This document shows, piece after piece, positions 16,386 through 24,861 of a stretch of DNA of 34,923 bases; the stretch's first letter is position 1, and every line of letters starts with the position of its first letter. A model generated the notes under the pieces. The model saw only the letters and a program-made list of their open reading frames with translations, was not told the DNA's origin and searched no databases. A program made the translations under genes and the position numbers. Origin of the DNA: SAR202 cluster bacterium. GTDB lineage: Bacteria > Chloroflexota > Dehalococcoidia > Lucifugimonadales > UBA1123. Location: contig JASMDM010000109.1 in the NCBI GenBank assembly GCA_030752795.1, forward strand, positions 1 to 34,923, written 5' to 3'.

Positions 16386-17643
16386 TCATCGACATCGTTC
16401 CTGCTGATCACCGAACCTCGCGGATACGCCCTTCAACATGGTCAAAGCATTGGTGACCAATATTGCCGCCCCGATCGCGATCGCGACAGGGGCTCCAAGC
16501 AAAGCGGCTATCGCTCCGGTCTGAATTCCCATCACGTCCGACAGGCCAAATCCGAAGAATTGGACGCTCAATACCCTGCCGCGTATCTCATCCGGCACAC
16601 TGGTCTGGAGCATCGTCTCCAAAAACATGAAGGCGTCCGTTCCCATGAAATACGCAACGGCAAGCAGGCTCAACGACGCCGCCAGCCACGGCGACCGGGC
16701 AAACAGTATCAGGAACACGCCCATCCCGAAGTAGCCTGCCGCCATCAACCGCCCAACGTGTGTGACTATACTGCCGGTCGACAGGATCAGCGACGCAATC
16801 AGCGCGCCGAAATTCCCGGCCGAATACAGGTACCCCAGACCGGTTGGGCCGACTTCCAGAACGTCGCGGGCCATGACCGGCAACATCACTTTGTGGCCGT
16901 TTTCGAAAACCTCCCCGATTAACCCCAAGATTATGAGAGCGCGGACAACCGGATTCGTCATGACCTCCCGCAATCCCACGCCCACGTCTTGATTCGGCGA
17001 TGCGCCCGTCGCTCTCTTACTGGGCGCCATGCTGCGGAGAAAAGCCAACAGCAAAGTCGCCGCACTTCCGGCGCATCCCATTACCACACAAGTCCATCCG
17101 ATATTCGATCGTTCCACCACCAGGCCGACCGCCAGAAGGAATAGAGATTCCGATAATGGTGTAAGCGACAAAGGTTGCTCCATTGGCGGTCAGCAATCTG
17201 GATCTGCCAACCACGTCAAGAATCAGCGTGTGAGTGGCAGTGATTCTTACCGAAGCCACCAATCCCCGAACGAACGCCATCACCAGAATGTGCCACAAAG
17301 CGATTTGCTCGGTGAATATCAAAATTGCGATGGTGAACGAGAAGACCATCCGCACCATGTGACCGGTAATTAGCAGCTTGCGCTTATCCAGGCGGTCCAC
17401 AATCACGCCGGCGAACAGAATGGCCGTCGCGAGAGCTAGGCCGCTCATGCCGGCGGTGGCGCCTACCCAAAATGGCGAGTCGGTGAGTGTCAAAGCCAGC
17501 CATCCGCTGACGGTGAAGTAGGCGATCACGCCGACTTCATTGATGAGGATAGCCAGCCATAGCAACCTGAATTTCCGATTATGAACTATCCGCCACATGT
17601 CATGATGATGCGTATGCCGGAATTTCCCGGATGAGTTAAGCAT
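16386..17643 (-). pseudogene. MFS transporter split by a frameshift
   Basis: Two overlapping minus-strand frames together encode one MFS permease of about 420 residues. The N-terminal half (from ATG 17643, MLNSSGKF) has six hydrophobic segments and the motif A-like loop DRLDKRK between TM2 and TM3, running to VAYTIIGIS. The C-terminal half resumes one frame over as LFLLAVGLVVERSNIGWT and continues through six more segments to TGA at 16386. The change occurs near 17140-17150, where CTCT stands; loss of one CT unit from CTCTCT would restore the frame exactly. MFS_1/DUF894-like exporters of this size carry drugs or metabolites. Either a recent pseudogene or a sequencing error. The 5' end is uncertain. 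Confidence 0.8.
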
Positions 17644-18113
17644 CGACCGGCCAGGACACCCTCCCTCATGCGAGAAATACTGTCGCTCTCCATAATTGTC
17701 GCTTGTCTGTGTGTCTCGGACCCACAGGTCGCCGAACGCTGCCCACGCACATCCGCTGCTATAATTCTTGCACCTGGCAACAAGGAATTGGCTATTCGGT
17801 CGACTGCTGTCGGGTGAAGGGCATGATGGAGATTGATGCCTCAGGGATTGGTCGAGTTCAATCCGGCCGATCATACACTTCGACGGCCTCGTCTGGGATC
17901 AAAACGAGGAATCCCTGAACGACCCCTTGAACATGTGCGACGAATTGAATTTGGTCCACACGGGACTGATCTTAGCCGACATCCTCCAGCCCGCTAAATG
18001 ATGGTTGTAGGATCACGAAACCCGTGAACTCCACGGGACGGACCCGCACGAATTCGAATTGCTTCGACGGTCTGAGGTGCTTGCGTCTCTGAGCGACGGA
18101 CCACAGACGATGA
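17644..18113. other. Intergenic, possible gene remnant
   Basis: No intact gene is seen between the MFS pseudogene and the rhamnonate-dehydratase-like gene. A coding-like plus-strand stretch is listed separately at 17870-18001. Confidence 0.4.
17870..18001 (+). pseudogene. Possible decayed amidohydrolase-like fragment
   Basis: The frame reads IIHFDGLVWDQNEESLNDP, then LNMCDELNLVHTGLILADIL to TGA at 17999. The pattern of an initial His-Phe-Asp strand followed by an E-E-S-L helix and an M-x-E-L-x segment resembles the N-terminus of TIM-barrel amidohydrolases. There is no start codon or downstream continuation. This is a weak call based on about 43 codons. Confidence 0.2.
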
Positions 18114-19298
18114 TCACGTTGTCAGGCCCTCCAGCCAAGCCTGGTCGAACTCGAAGCCGAAACCGGGCGCGTCGCTGGGCTTGACGTAGCCGTTCTCGAT
18201 GGCCGGGGTGCCAGGCAGCAACATCATCTCGGCCAGCGGCACTCCGGGAGGCGCCACGCCTTCCGAGCGTTCGCCCCAGGTTATGACGGGCATCGCGTAT
18301 GCAAGGTGCTGGCCGTACGGATAGTTCATCCCCGCGTGGCCGATCACGGTCAGGCCGTGAGCCTCGGCGAGGTGACAGATTCGTATTGACGCCGTGATGC
18401 CGCCGACCCATTGGACGTCCGGCTGCATGATATCAACCAGCCCGTTGCTCGCCGCGAGCGCGAACGGATGGACCGTGTACCAGTGCTCGCCCGTCGCGAG
18501 CGTCTGCCCCGGGACCCGTTGCCTCACTTTGAAGTAGCTCTCCATGTCCTCGGAGATCAGATAGTCCTCCAGCCATTTGATGCGATACGGCTTGAGCACT
18601 TCGACCAACCGGACGATGTACTCGATGTTGAGCGACAGCCACGCGTCGACCATGAGTTCGATGTCGGGGCCGATCTGCTCACGGGCGCGGGCCACCAGCT
18701 CTTCGTTGCGATTCAACCCCTCGACGCCGTCCTCGGGGCCATGGCGCAGGAAGACTTTCACAGCCTTGAAGCCGTTCTCGAGGAACCACGCCAGGCTGTT
18801 CTCCGTGCCGTAAGAGATGTCAGTGTTGCTGGCGTAGCAGAATATCTGATCTTTTTGCGGCCCGCCCAGGAGTTCGTACACCGGCCTGTTCAGCAGCTTG
18901 CCTTTCAGGTCCCACAACGCGTTGTCGACCGCGCTGATGGCGAAACTCGTCAGGCCGGCGGTGCCGTACGGCGAAGACGACCGCTGCATCACGTCCCACA
19001 ATTTCTCGGTGGCCATGCAGTTCTGGCCGACGAGCAACTCGGCAAAATGCTGGTTGATGATCTCGCACACCGGCCCGCTGTGAACGGTGAGCCCGAATCC
19101 CCACGTGCCGTCCTCGGCTGTGACGACGCACGCGGTGCGCTTCCAGTTCCCGGCCGTCCACTTCGGCCGCGAGAAATCCGGGTATCGCTTCATCGGACTG
19201 ACCCATTCGGGCACGTTATCCAGCTTCGGAACCCGTGGTTGTGTCGTCGGATTCGGCCGAAGGTCGATCGTGACTGCTCTGATTTCTTTGATCTTCAT
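18114..19298 (-). CDS. L-rhamnonate dehydratase-like enolase-superfamily protein
   Basis: This 394-residue enolase-superfamily protein resembles L-rhamnonate dehydratase. Magnesium ligands are Asp218 (LMVDAW), Glu244 (WLEDYL) and Glu271 (TGEHWYT); His321 (GHAGMN) fits the general base/acid of the rhamnonate group. The N-terminal SPMKRYPDF and the segment ISAVDNALWDLKGKLLNRPVYELLGG (residues 121-146, quoted in part) also fit. The reaction is loss of water from a 6-carbon acid sugar to a 2-keto-3-deoxy acid. AGGAG precedes the ATG. The gene is alone on its strand, though an SDR gene lies upstream on the same strand and could supply an acid-sugar-related oxidation. Substrate within acid sugars is uncertain. 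Confidence 0.8.
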   Translation of the reverse strand: MKIKEIRAVTIDLRPNPTTQPRVPKLDNVPEWVSPMKRYPDFSRPKWTAGNWKRTACVVTAEDGTWGFGLTVHSGPVCEIINQHFAELLVGQNCMATEKLWDVMQRSSSPYGTAGLTSFAISAVDNALWDLKGKLLNRPVYELLGGPQKDQIFCYASNTDISYGTENSLAWFLENGFKAVKVFLRHGPEDGVEGLNRNEELVARAREQIGPDIELMVDAWLSLNIEYIVRLVEVLKPYRIKWLEDYLISEDMESYFKVRQRVPGQTLATGEHWYTVHPFALAASNGLVDIMQPDVQWVGGITASIRICHLAEAHGLTVIGHAGMNYPYGQHLAYAMPVITWGERSEGVAPPGVPLAEMMLLPGTPAIENGYVKPSDAPGFGFEFDQAWLEGLTT

Positions 19299-19554
19299 GA
19301 TGCCATTCTCCTGATTCGGAACTACGGCCGGTTCGAAGTTTCGCCCGCCCTTTTTAGTCTGTTCGCACGAGGACGTGGCAAGTGCTCGAAGGCCGGTGGC
19401 GAGTTCGCCAAACCGTTCATCGAATCCCTGTTGGTCGCTCCGGTCCTTTCGTTCCGCCCTTGTCGATAGACCTCACCGAGCCCGGTTCCGCCGTTATCCG
19501 CTTGGCAGTGAAGTCACGATTGTCGATCCCGAAACCGAGGCCATCGCCCCCAAA

Positions 19555-19579
19555 CCGTTCGTCCTGAGCCCATCGAAGG
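19555..19579 (-). repeat. Dispersed REP-like 25-mer, copy 4
   Basis: The minus strand reads TCCTTCGATGGGCTCAGG then ACGAACGG, matching the copies at 2449, 7905 and 7956 apart from a few bases. Confidence 0.6.
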
Positions 19580-19764
19580 ACGTCGCCGAGCCAAGTTCCG
19601 CTGTGTGATTGTAGCTGTCCCTTGACGCCAAGCGAACAACAACGCTGCCAAGCTTAACGTCATCGACCAAATACGTTGTGCGCTCGACGCATACCGCATG
19701 ATGACCCTTCCGTTGAAGATGAGGCCTTTAGAATCCCGCCGGCAATAATGCGCGTTCAACGACC

Positions 19765-19794
19765 AGATTCTTCGCCTGCGGGTTCAGAATGACA
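19765..19794 (+). repeat. Second REP-like repeat family, single copy
   Basis: The sequence opens AGATTCTTCGCC and closes GGTTCAGAATGACA, with ATTCT pairing to AGAAT. It has the form of a small hairpin repeat of the kind often dispersed between genes in bacterial genomes. Only one copy is seen here. Confidence 0.35.
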
Positions 19795-19907
19795 TGACAT
19801 GTTCGTCGCCACTTGATACGTCTATCGCCATCGACTTGGCCAAATGTCCTACTTGCGTTAGACCGGATTACGATGTTCACTCGCCGGTTGAAATCCAGCG
19901 GTGCAAA

Positions 19908-20678
19908 TCATTCCCTGACGGACAGCTTGCCCGCCGAGTAGCCGCCGTCGACGTAGATAACCTGTCCTGAGATGTAGTCCGCCCTCGGCGACGCGAGGAA
20001 CGCGACGGCTTGCGCAATGTCGGTCGGCTGTCCGGTACGGCCGAGCGGGACGGCAGCGACGAATGCGGTTCGATAAGCATCGGTTGGTTTTTGTCGAACA
20101 GGCGATCCGGTGATCGTGAGGCCGGGACCCACGGCGTTCACAGTGATGCCGTGCGGCCCGAGCTCCAGAGCCATCACCTTCGTGAGTTGCAGCAGTCCCG
20201 CTTTGGACGCGCAGTATGCCGCGGCGTCCGTGCGAGCGTTCGACGCGGCCGTGGACACGATGCTGACGATGCGTCCGCCGGCGCTGCGTTCCACCATCCG
20301 TCTTGCCACCGCCTGGGCGCACAGAAATGCCCCTTTCAGATTGATCGCCATCACGCGTTCCCACTCGTCCTCCGCCATCTCCAAGAAGGAACAGCTCTGA
20401 CCGATGCCGGCGTCGTTGACCAAGATGTCGATCTGCCCGAGTTGGTCGGTCACAGCCTGGACCATGGCTTCGACTTGCGTTGAGTTCGATACGTCCACGG
20501 GGAAGACTGCGGCAGACAACCCTTGGGCTTCCAATCCGCTGGCGGTCTCGAGGGCCAGATCTTCTCGGACATCGGCGATGGCTACCGAGGCGCCTTGCTC
20601 TGTGAGAGCAGTGGCGATCGCTTTTCCGATTCCCGCCGCGCCGCCCGTTACTATTGCTATTTTGCCTTCAAGTTCCAT
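19908..20678 (-). CDS. SDR family NAD(P)-dependent oxidoreductase
   Basis: This 256-residue classical short-chain dehydrogenase has the cofactor motif TGGAAGIG (11-18), the stabilising motif NDAG (88-91, Asp replacing the usual Asn) and the catalytic set Ser142, Tyr155 and Lys159 (YCASK). The end DGGYSAGKLSV matches the conserved DGG. It probably oxidises or reduces a sugar, sugar acid or 3-hydroxyacyl compound. The frame extends to 20771, but the ATG at 20678 has a GGAG site and the family N-terminus MELEGKIAIVTGG. It shares strand with the rhamnonate-dehydratase-like gene 610 bp downstream. Confidence 0.93.
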   Translation of the reverse strand: MELEGKIAIVTGGAAGIGKAIATALTEQGASVAIADVREDLALETASGLEAQGLSAAVFPVDVSNSTQVEAMVQAVTDQLGQIDILVNDAGIGQSCSFLEMAEDEWERVMAINLKGAFLCAQAVARRMVERSAGGRIVSIVSTAASNARTDAAAYCASKAGLLQLTKVMALELGPHGITVNAVGPGLTITGSPVRQKPTDAYRTAFVAAVPLGRTGQPTDIAQAVAFLASPRADYISGQVIYVDGGYSAGKLSVRE

Positions 20679-20843
20679 ATCGATCTCCGTGTTTCCAGGT
20701 TGATTATCGAAGTTGCGACGCCCCGACGACGCTGTGGGTCGGACGTTAACACCGGAGTCGAGACCGGTCAACCGCTGTCGAAAACACTACCGTGGGTCAT
20801 GGCTTTTCACGTATCATTGCATGACGTGATTCAGGGAGGAGAA

Positions 20844-21059
20844 ATGGCAACCCTTGACGTGCGGCCCGATCTCGCGGCCGGACAAGACCCGTTTCAACGG
20901 ATAATGGCGGCGGTCAACGAACTCGGCGCCGACGAAGAACTCGAGGTCATCGCCCCGTTCGAGCCTGAACCTTTGTACGCCGCGATGGCCGAACTCGGAT
21001 TCGGTCACGTTACCGAGGCGCTCGGCGAAGGCGTGTTCAAGGTTACCTTCGGACGATAG
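20844..21059 (+). CDS. DUF2249 domain protein
   Basis: This 71-residue protein is almost wholly a DUF2249 domain, with LDVRPDLAAGQDPFQRIMAAV near the start and APFEPEPLYAAMAELGFG in the middle, a TusA-like small alpha/beta fold. DUF2249 proteins are often found with nitric-oxide and haem-copper related genes. The ATG at 20844 has GGGAGGAG upstream; the longer open frame to 20523 overlaps the SDR gene and is not credible. It is 7 bp from the NnrS-like gene and almost surely co-transcribed. Its biochemical role is unknown. Confidence 0.88.
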   Translation: MATLDVRPDLAAGQDPFQRIMAAVNELGADEELEVIAPFEPEPLYAAMAELGFGHVTEALGEGVFKVTFGR

Positions 21060-21066
21060 CGGCCGG

Positions 21067-22491
21067 ATGACGCAAATACCGATTTCACCGATCCCCAGCG
21101 GCTCGCCTCCGCCCGGCGACAGATACGCGCCGACCCCGTGGTCGTCGCAACGATTCTTCCGACCGTACATCAAGTCGGCGATCATTGTTGCGGTCACCCT
21201 CGGATTCAGCACCGGAACAGTGATGCTGTTCTTGCCCGCGTTCGGTCGCTCAACGGGCCAGTCCTGGATTGCGCACCTCCAAGCTCATGGCGTCGCCCAA
21301 ATCTTCGGGTGGGCGGGGCTGTTCCTGATGGGAATGGCGTTCCACATCGTGCCGCGTTTTCGCAACGGGTCGATCGTTTTCCCCTGGCCTCAACGAATCG
21401 CTCTCGCGCTGATATTGCTCTCGATTCTTTCCAGATTCATCGGCCAGACGGTCCCGTCGCTAGTTTTCGATAATGTGCTTCTCGTGGCGTCGGGCGTCGG
21501 CATTCTCATCAGCGTCGGGATCTTCGTTGTCACGATCGGCGCCGCGTTGCGTACGGGCACCACGCCACACACCGCGCCCGAGAAGTGGCTGTGGATGAGC
21601 CTCGTTTGGTCATTGGTGGCCGCCGGACTCCATCTGGTCACCGTCATCGACATGGCAACCGAAGGTCAGCAGATAGCTTCGGCCCGTCCGGACGGCGCGT
21701 TCGTTCATGCCGGAATCGTCGGATTCCTCGCCAACTTCATCTTCGGGATCAGCCTCCGATCGGTGTCGGCGTTCCTCGCTCTGCCTCCGGCGCGACTGAG
21801 GTTGAATCTGGCTGGCGTAATCGCGATGAACTCGGGAATCGCCGTCACGACGATCTCGTTGTTGTTCGGACTGGACGCCTGGGTCATGGCCGTTGGCGCC
21901 GGGCTCGAACTGGCTGGGTTCGCTGCGTTCGTTAACTCGTTGCGCCTGTTCGCTCGGAGAGACGCCCCTCGCAGCTACACCCTGAGCGCTTACGGCAGAT
22001 ACGAATGGTTCCTGCGAACTTCCTACGGATGGCTTCTGATCGGCGGAGGACTGCAGGTTTGGAACGCGGTCGGCGCCGTGTGGCCGGACATGGCGCCGCC
22101 GTCGAACCTCGCCAATCCGGCATTGCACGTCGTCTCGCTCGGTTTCGTGACGATGATCATCATGGGGATGGCGTCCCGGATGATCCCGCTCTTCGAAGGG
22201 TCCGTCCTTCCCGCGCATCGGTTGATGGACGCGGTCTTCGCGTCACTTAACGCCAGCGTCGCGCTGAGGCTCCTCTTCGGCATCGCGTCAACCAATGCGT
22301 CGTGGAAGGGGCTCGCGGTTTCAGGCACGCTCGGGACGTTCGCGATGATTTGCTTCGCGTGGATCATATGGCGCACGATGCAACCGGGATCGCGGCGACA
22401 GTACGTCGAGATGGCGCAAACCTTCGGCATCCAACAAGCGGCCAGAGCTCGGCGCCAACGGGACGATCGGGAACCGCCGACCCCGATGTAA
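21067..22491 (+). CDS. NnrS-like / haem-copper-oxidase-like integral membrane protein
   Basis: This 474-residue protein has about twelve hydrophobic segments. Conserved histidines fall in HLQAHGVAQIFGWAGLFLMG (about 74-93) followed by AFHIVPRF, and in ALHVVSLGFVTMIIMGMASR later on, the pattern of NnrS proteins. NnrS is a haem and copper membrane protein linked to nitric oxide tolerance and denitrification. Translation follows DUF2249 by 7 bp with no separate ribosome site, which suggests coupling. Together the pair points to nitric-oxide or nitrosative-stress handling. The C-terminus is a charged tail. The function is inferred from the family. Confidence 0.85.
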   Translation: MTQIPISPIPSGSPPPGDRYAPTPWSSQRFFRPYIKSAIIVAVTLGFSTGTVMLFLPAFGRSTGQSWIAHLQAHGVAQIFGWAGLFLMGMAFHIVPRFRNGSIVFPWPQRIALALILLSILSRFIGQTVPSLVFDNVLLVASGVGILISVGIFVVTIGAALRTGTTPHTAPEKWLWMSLVWSLVAAGLHLVTVIDMATEGQQIASARPDGAFVHAGIVGFLANFIFGISLRSVSAFLALPPARLRLNLAGVIAMNSGIAVTTISLLFGLDAWVMAVGAGLELAGFAAFVNSLRLFARRDAPRSYTLSAYGRYEWFLRTSYGWLLIGGGLQVWNAVGAVWPDMAPPSNLANPALHVVSLGFVTMIIMGMASRMIPLFEGSVLPAHRLMDAVFASLNASVALRLLFGIASTNASWKGLAVSGTLGTFAMICFAWIIWRTMQPGSRRQYVEMAQTFGIQQAARARRQRDDREPPTPM

Positions 22492-23027
22492 TAGGATTAC
22501 CGATCAGCGCGGTCACGAACATCCAAGATCCGTCCGTGCTCGACGGTCGTTGCCTTCGAACGAACAACTCGCAAACACTCGAGCCCGACGCGTGCTGCGA
22601 TGCCTGAGAGGTAACGTAGCCCTCGACACGATTCTCGCTACATCGTCCGTCGAACTCACAGCAACTGCTTGTCGACAAGGAGCCGACAATCCGAGAGGGC
22701 TTCTCAACATCGCTCTGGCCGGGCATCTGATGTCGCTGCAATAGCGGCAGCGCACAGGCGGTCCGCCAGCAACCGTCTCGCCACCGCGCCCGCGACGCGC
22801 CTCGAAGTTCGGCAATGCGGTCACCGTCTCCGACGCTGGGTCACGTCTGTCGGCATCTACCGCCATCTGCGGATCTCCGCCGTGCGCATGGAATCTCCCG
22901 AATTCGCCTGGCGTCCAGGCATGCGATTGAGCGACGGGAGACGACCATCTCGATTGTGACTGTGGTTCACACACCTCACCGAACGATGCTGTACGATGCA
23001 ACCTGCAGCAAATTCAGGAGGTTTCGC
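22492..23027. other. Intergenic, no gene seen
   Basis: Open frames on both strands here are unlike known proteins and overlap. The last 40 bases hold the AGGAGG site of the next gene. No promoter near consensus was found. Confidence 0.4.
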
Positions 23028-24197
23028 ATGAAGGACAGACCTAAGATCGAGCGGATCGAGCTCATCACGTTTTCTTTCGAGCTCCAAAACATCGCGCGCG
23101 AGCCGACGATAGGGATCCCGATCTACAAGTCAGGGAGCACTCTGCAGTCCGGCGGCAGCGCCATCAAGATTCACACCGACACCGGCGTCACGGGCGAGTT
23201 CGTTGGAGGCCTGCCCACCGACTACGCGGCCATCCGCGGGTTCGCTCCGTCGCTGATCGGCAGGACGGCGCTGGGCCGCGAAAAGATATACAACGACGTC
23301 AAGCAAGCCACGCGTCAGATCGCGCGGATGGGGCAGGGCGTCGTGGATATCGCTCTGTGGGACCTGGCCGGCAAGTTCTACGACGCTCCAATATACGAGC
23401 TGCTCGGAGGCGCTCAGCGGAAACTGAAATGCTACGCCAGCACCTACATCGGAGACAGAGAACCGGACGGCCTCGCCACTCCGGAAGCCTACGCGGACTT
23501 CGCGGAGCAATGCCTCGAAGCGGGTTATCCGGCGTTCAAGATCCACGGCTGGCAAGACGCCACCATCGAGGAGCATGTGGAGCTGGTCCACGCTGTCGGC
23601 CGGCGCGTCGGGGGCAAGATGGACCTGATGCTCGACCCGTTTTGCGCTATCGAAACCTTCGGCGACGCTTTGAAGCTGGGCCACGCGTGCGACGAAGAGA
23701 ATTTCTACTGGTACGAGGACCCTTTGAAGGACGGGGGCGTCTCGGCGCACGCACACCGGAAGCTGCGCCAGATGTTAAAAACTCCGATCCTGCAGCTGGA
23801 GCACCTGCGTGGCCTCGAATCCCACGTCGACTTCATCGTAGCGGAGGCCACCGACTTTGTGCGGGGCGACGCCATCTACGACGGTGGAATTACCGGCATC
23901 ATGAAGATCGCCCACGCAGCAGAAGGATTCGGCTTGGACGTCGAGCTCCATGTCGCGGGCCCCGCCCAGCGCCATCTTATGGCGTCGATGCGCAACACGA
24001 ACTACTACGAGATGGGCCTGTTGCATCCGAAAGGCGGACCGTTCGGCGGCCCAATCTACAAGGTCGGCTACCGGGACGGGTTCGACGCGATCGACGAGAA
24101 CGGCTGCGTCGACATTCCCGAAGGACCGGGTCTCGGCGTCGAATACGACTGGGACTTCATCACAGCCAATCAGACGAGCATCCAGACGATCGAATAG
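23028..24197 (+). CDS. Mandelate racemase/muconate lactonizing enzyme family protein
   Basis: This 389-residue enolase-superfamily protein has the barrel base motif Lys171-Ile-His173 (AFKIHGW), magnesium ligands Asp203 (LMLDPF) and Glu230 (WYEDPL), and a third ligand candidate Glu258 in LQLEHLRG, where most paralogs have Gly-Glu. His308 (ELHVAG) may be the second catalytic base. The chemistry is proton abstraction next to a carboxylate, giving racemisation or dehydration of an acid sugar or hydroxy acid. AGGAGG precedes the ATG at 23028. It differs clearly from the rhamnonate-type paralog at 18114 and has no operon partner. The substrate is unknown. Confidence 0.85.
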   Translation: MKDRPKIERIELITFSFELQNIAREPTIGIPIYKSGSTLQSGGSAIKIHTDTGVTGEFVGGLPTDYAAIRGFAPSLIGRTALGREKIYNDVKQATRQIARMGQGVVDIALWDLAGKFYDAPIYELLGGAQRKLKCYASTYIGDREPDGLATPEAYADFAEQCLEAGYPAFKIHGWQDATIEEHVELVHAVGRRVGGKMDLMLDPFCAIETFGDALKLGHACDEENFYWYEDPLKDGGVSAHAHRKLRQMLKTPILQLEHLRGLESHVDFIVAEATDFVRGDAIYDGGITGIMKIAHAAEGFGLDVELHVAGPAQRHLMASMRNTNYYEMGLLHPKGGPFGGPIYKVGYRDGFDAIDENGCVDIPEGPGLGVEYDWDFITANQTSIQTIE

Positions 24198-24861
24198 CTA
24201 CGACCTCGGCGAAGGCGATCCGCATACACCTGCCCGTCGATGAAGTGGGGCCGTAGAAAGATGCCCGGAAGAACTGTGTCGTTTCGCGCATGAGCGATCG
24301 ACGGACCATTGTCTCGGCAATCCGCTCCCCACATCCGGGCACCTGGAGCTCTTGGGCAACGCCCTGGCCGTCTGATATCCTGACATGTGGAGTGGCGATG
24401 CTTCACTCATCGTCGCTCTTTCCGCCGTCGGGTGGTCCACACTGCCCGGCGGCACTTGCATGCTGGGCCGTCAGGCCACTGAGACTGACGAACGCAAGAA
24501 AGCCCGACACCTGTCGGGTAGCGGTTGCCACAGATAGCATCGCACGGGATTGTTGGCTCAGGTCGGCGTCGTGGGCCCATTGTTTCAGCAGTGCTAGACC
24601 ATTTCTCTATGTGAACGCAAAGATGGCTTCGACCGGGTTCGCGGGCGGTCGGGAAGTCTTCGCAGCGTCGACTGTCTCGGTCAGTTATCTTTCTCAAGGA
24701 TGAGGTGTCACGGCGCGCTGGCGTGGCGTACACCTAAACGCACGATCAACCCACCGCGATGGCGCAGACCAAATTACGTTGTCAACCAACACCCGCCGGC
24801 CGCCGCGAGCCCATCAGACCGACGACCCGCGGCAACTAAAAAGCAAAAGTGGCAATGCCAC
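24198..24861. other. Intergenic between convergent genes, no gene seen
   Basis: No recognisable protein is encoded here. A small hairpin with a 7-bp stem (CCCGACA/TGTCGGG, 24503-24518) and the terminator of the cyclodeaminase-family gene at its right end are the only structures seen. Confidence 0.45.
24836..24861 (-). terminator. Terminator of the cyclodeaminase-family gene
   Basis: On the minus strand, GTGGC-ATT-GCCAC is followed at once by TTTTGCTTTTTAG. It begins directly after the stop codon at 24862-24864. The stem is short but the T-rich tail is strong. Confidence 0.6.

Larger units (their letters stand above)
19299..19907. other. Intergenic with decayed repeat copies, no gene seen
   Basis: No credible coding frame is seen. 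The stretch contains REP-like copy 4 (19555-19579), a degenerate related copy with a shared tail GAGCCCGGTTCCGCCG at about 19475-19495 (compare GAGCCAAGTTCCGCTG at 19589-19604), and an unrelated hairpin-type repeat at 19765-19794. Confidence 0.5.
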
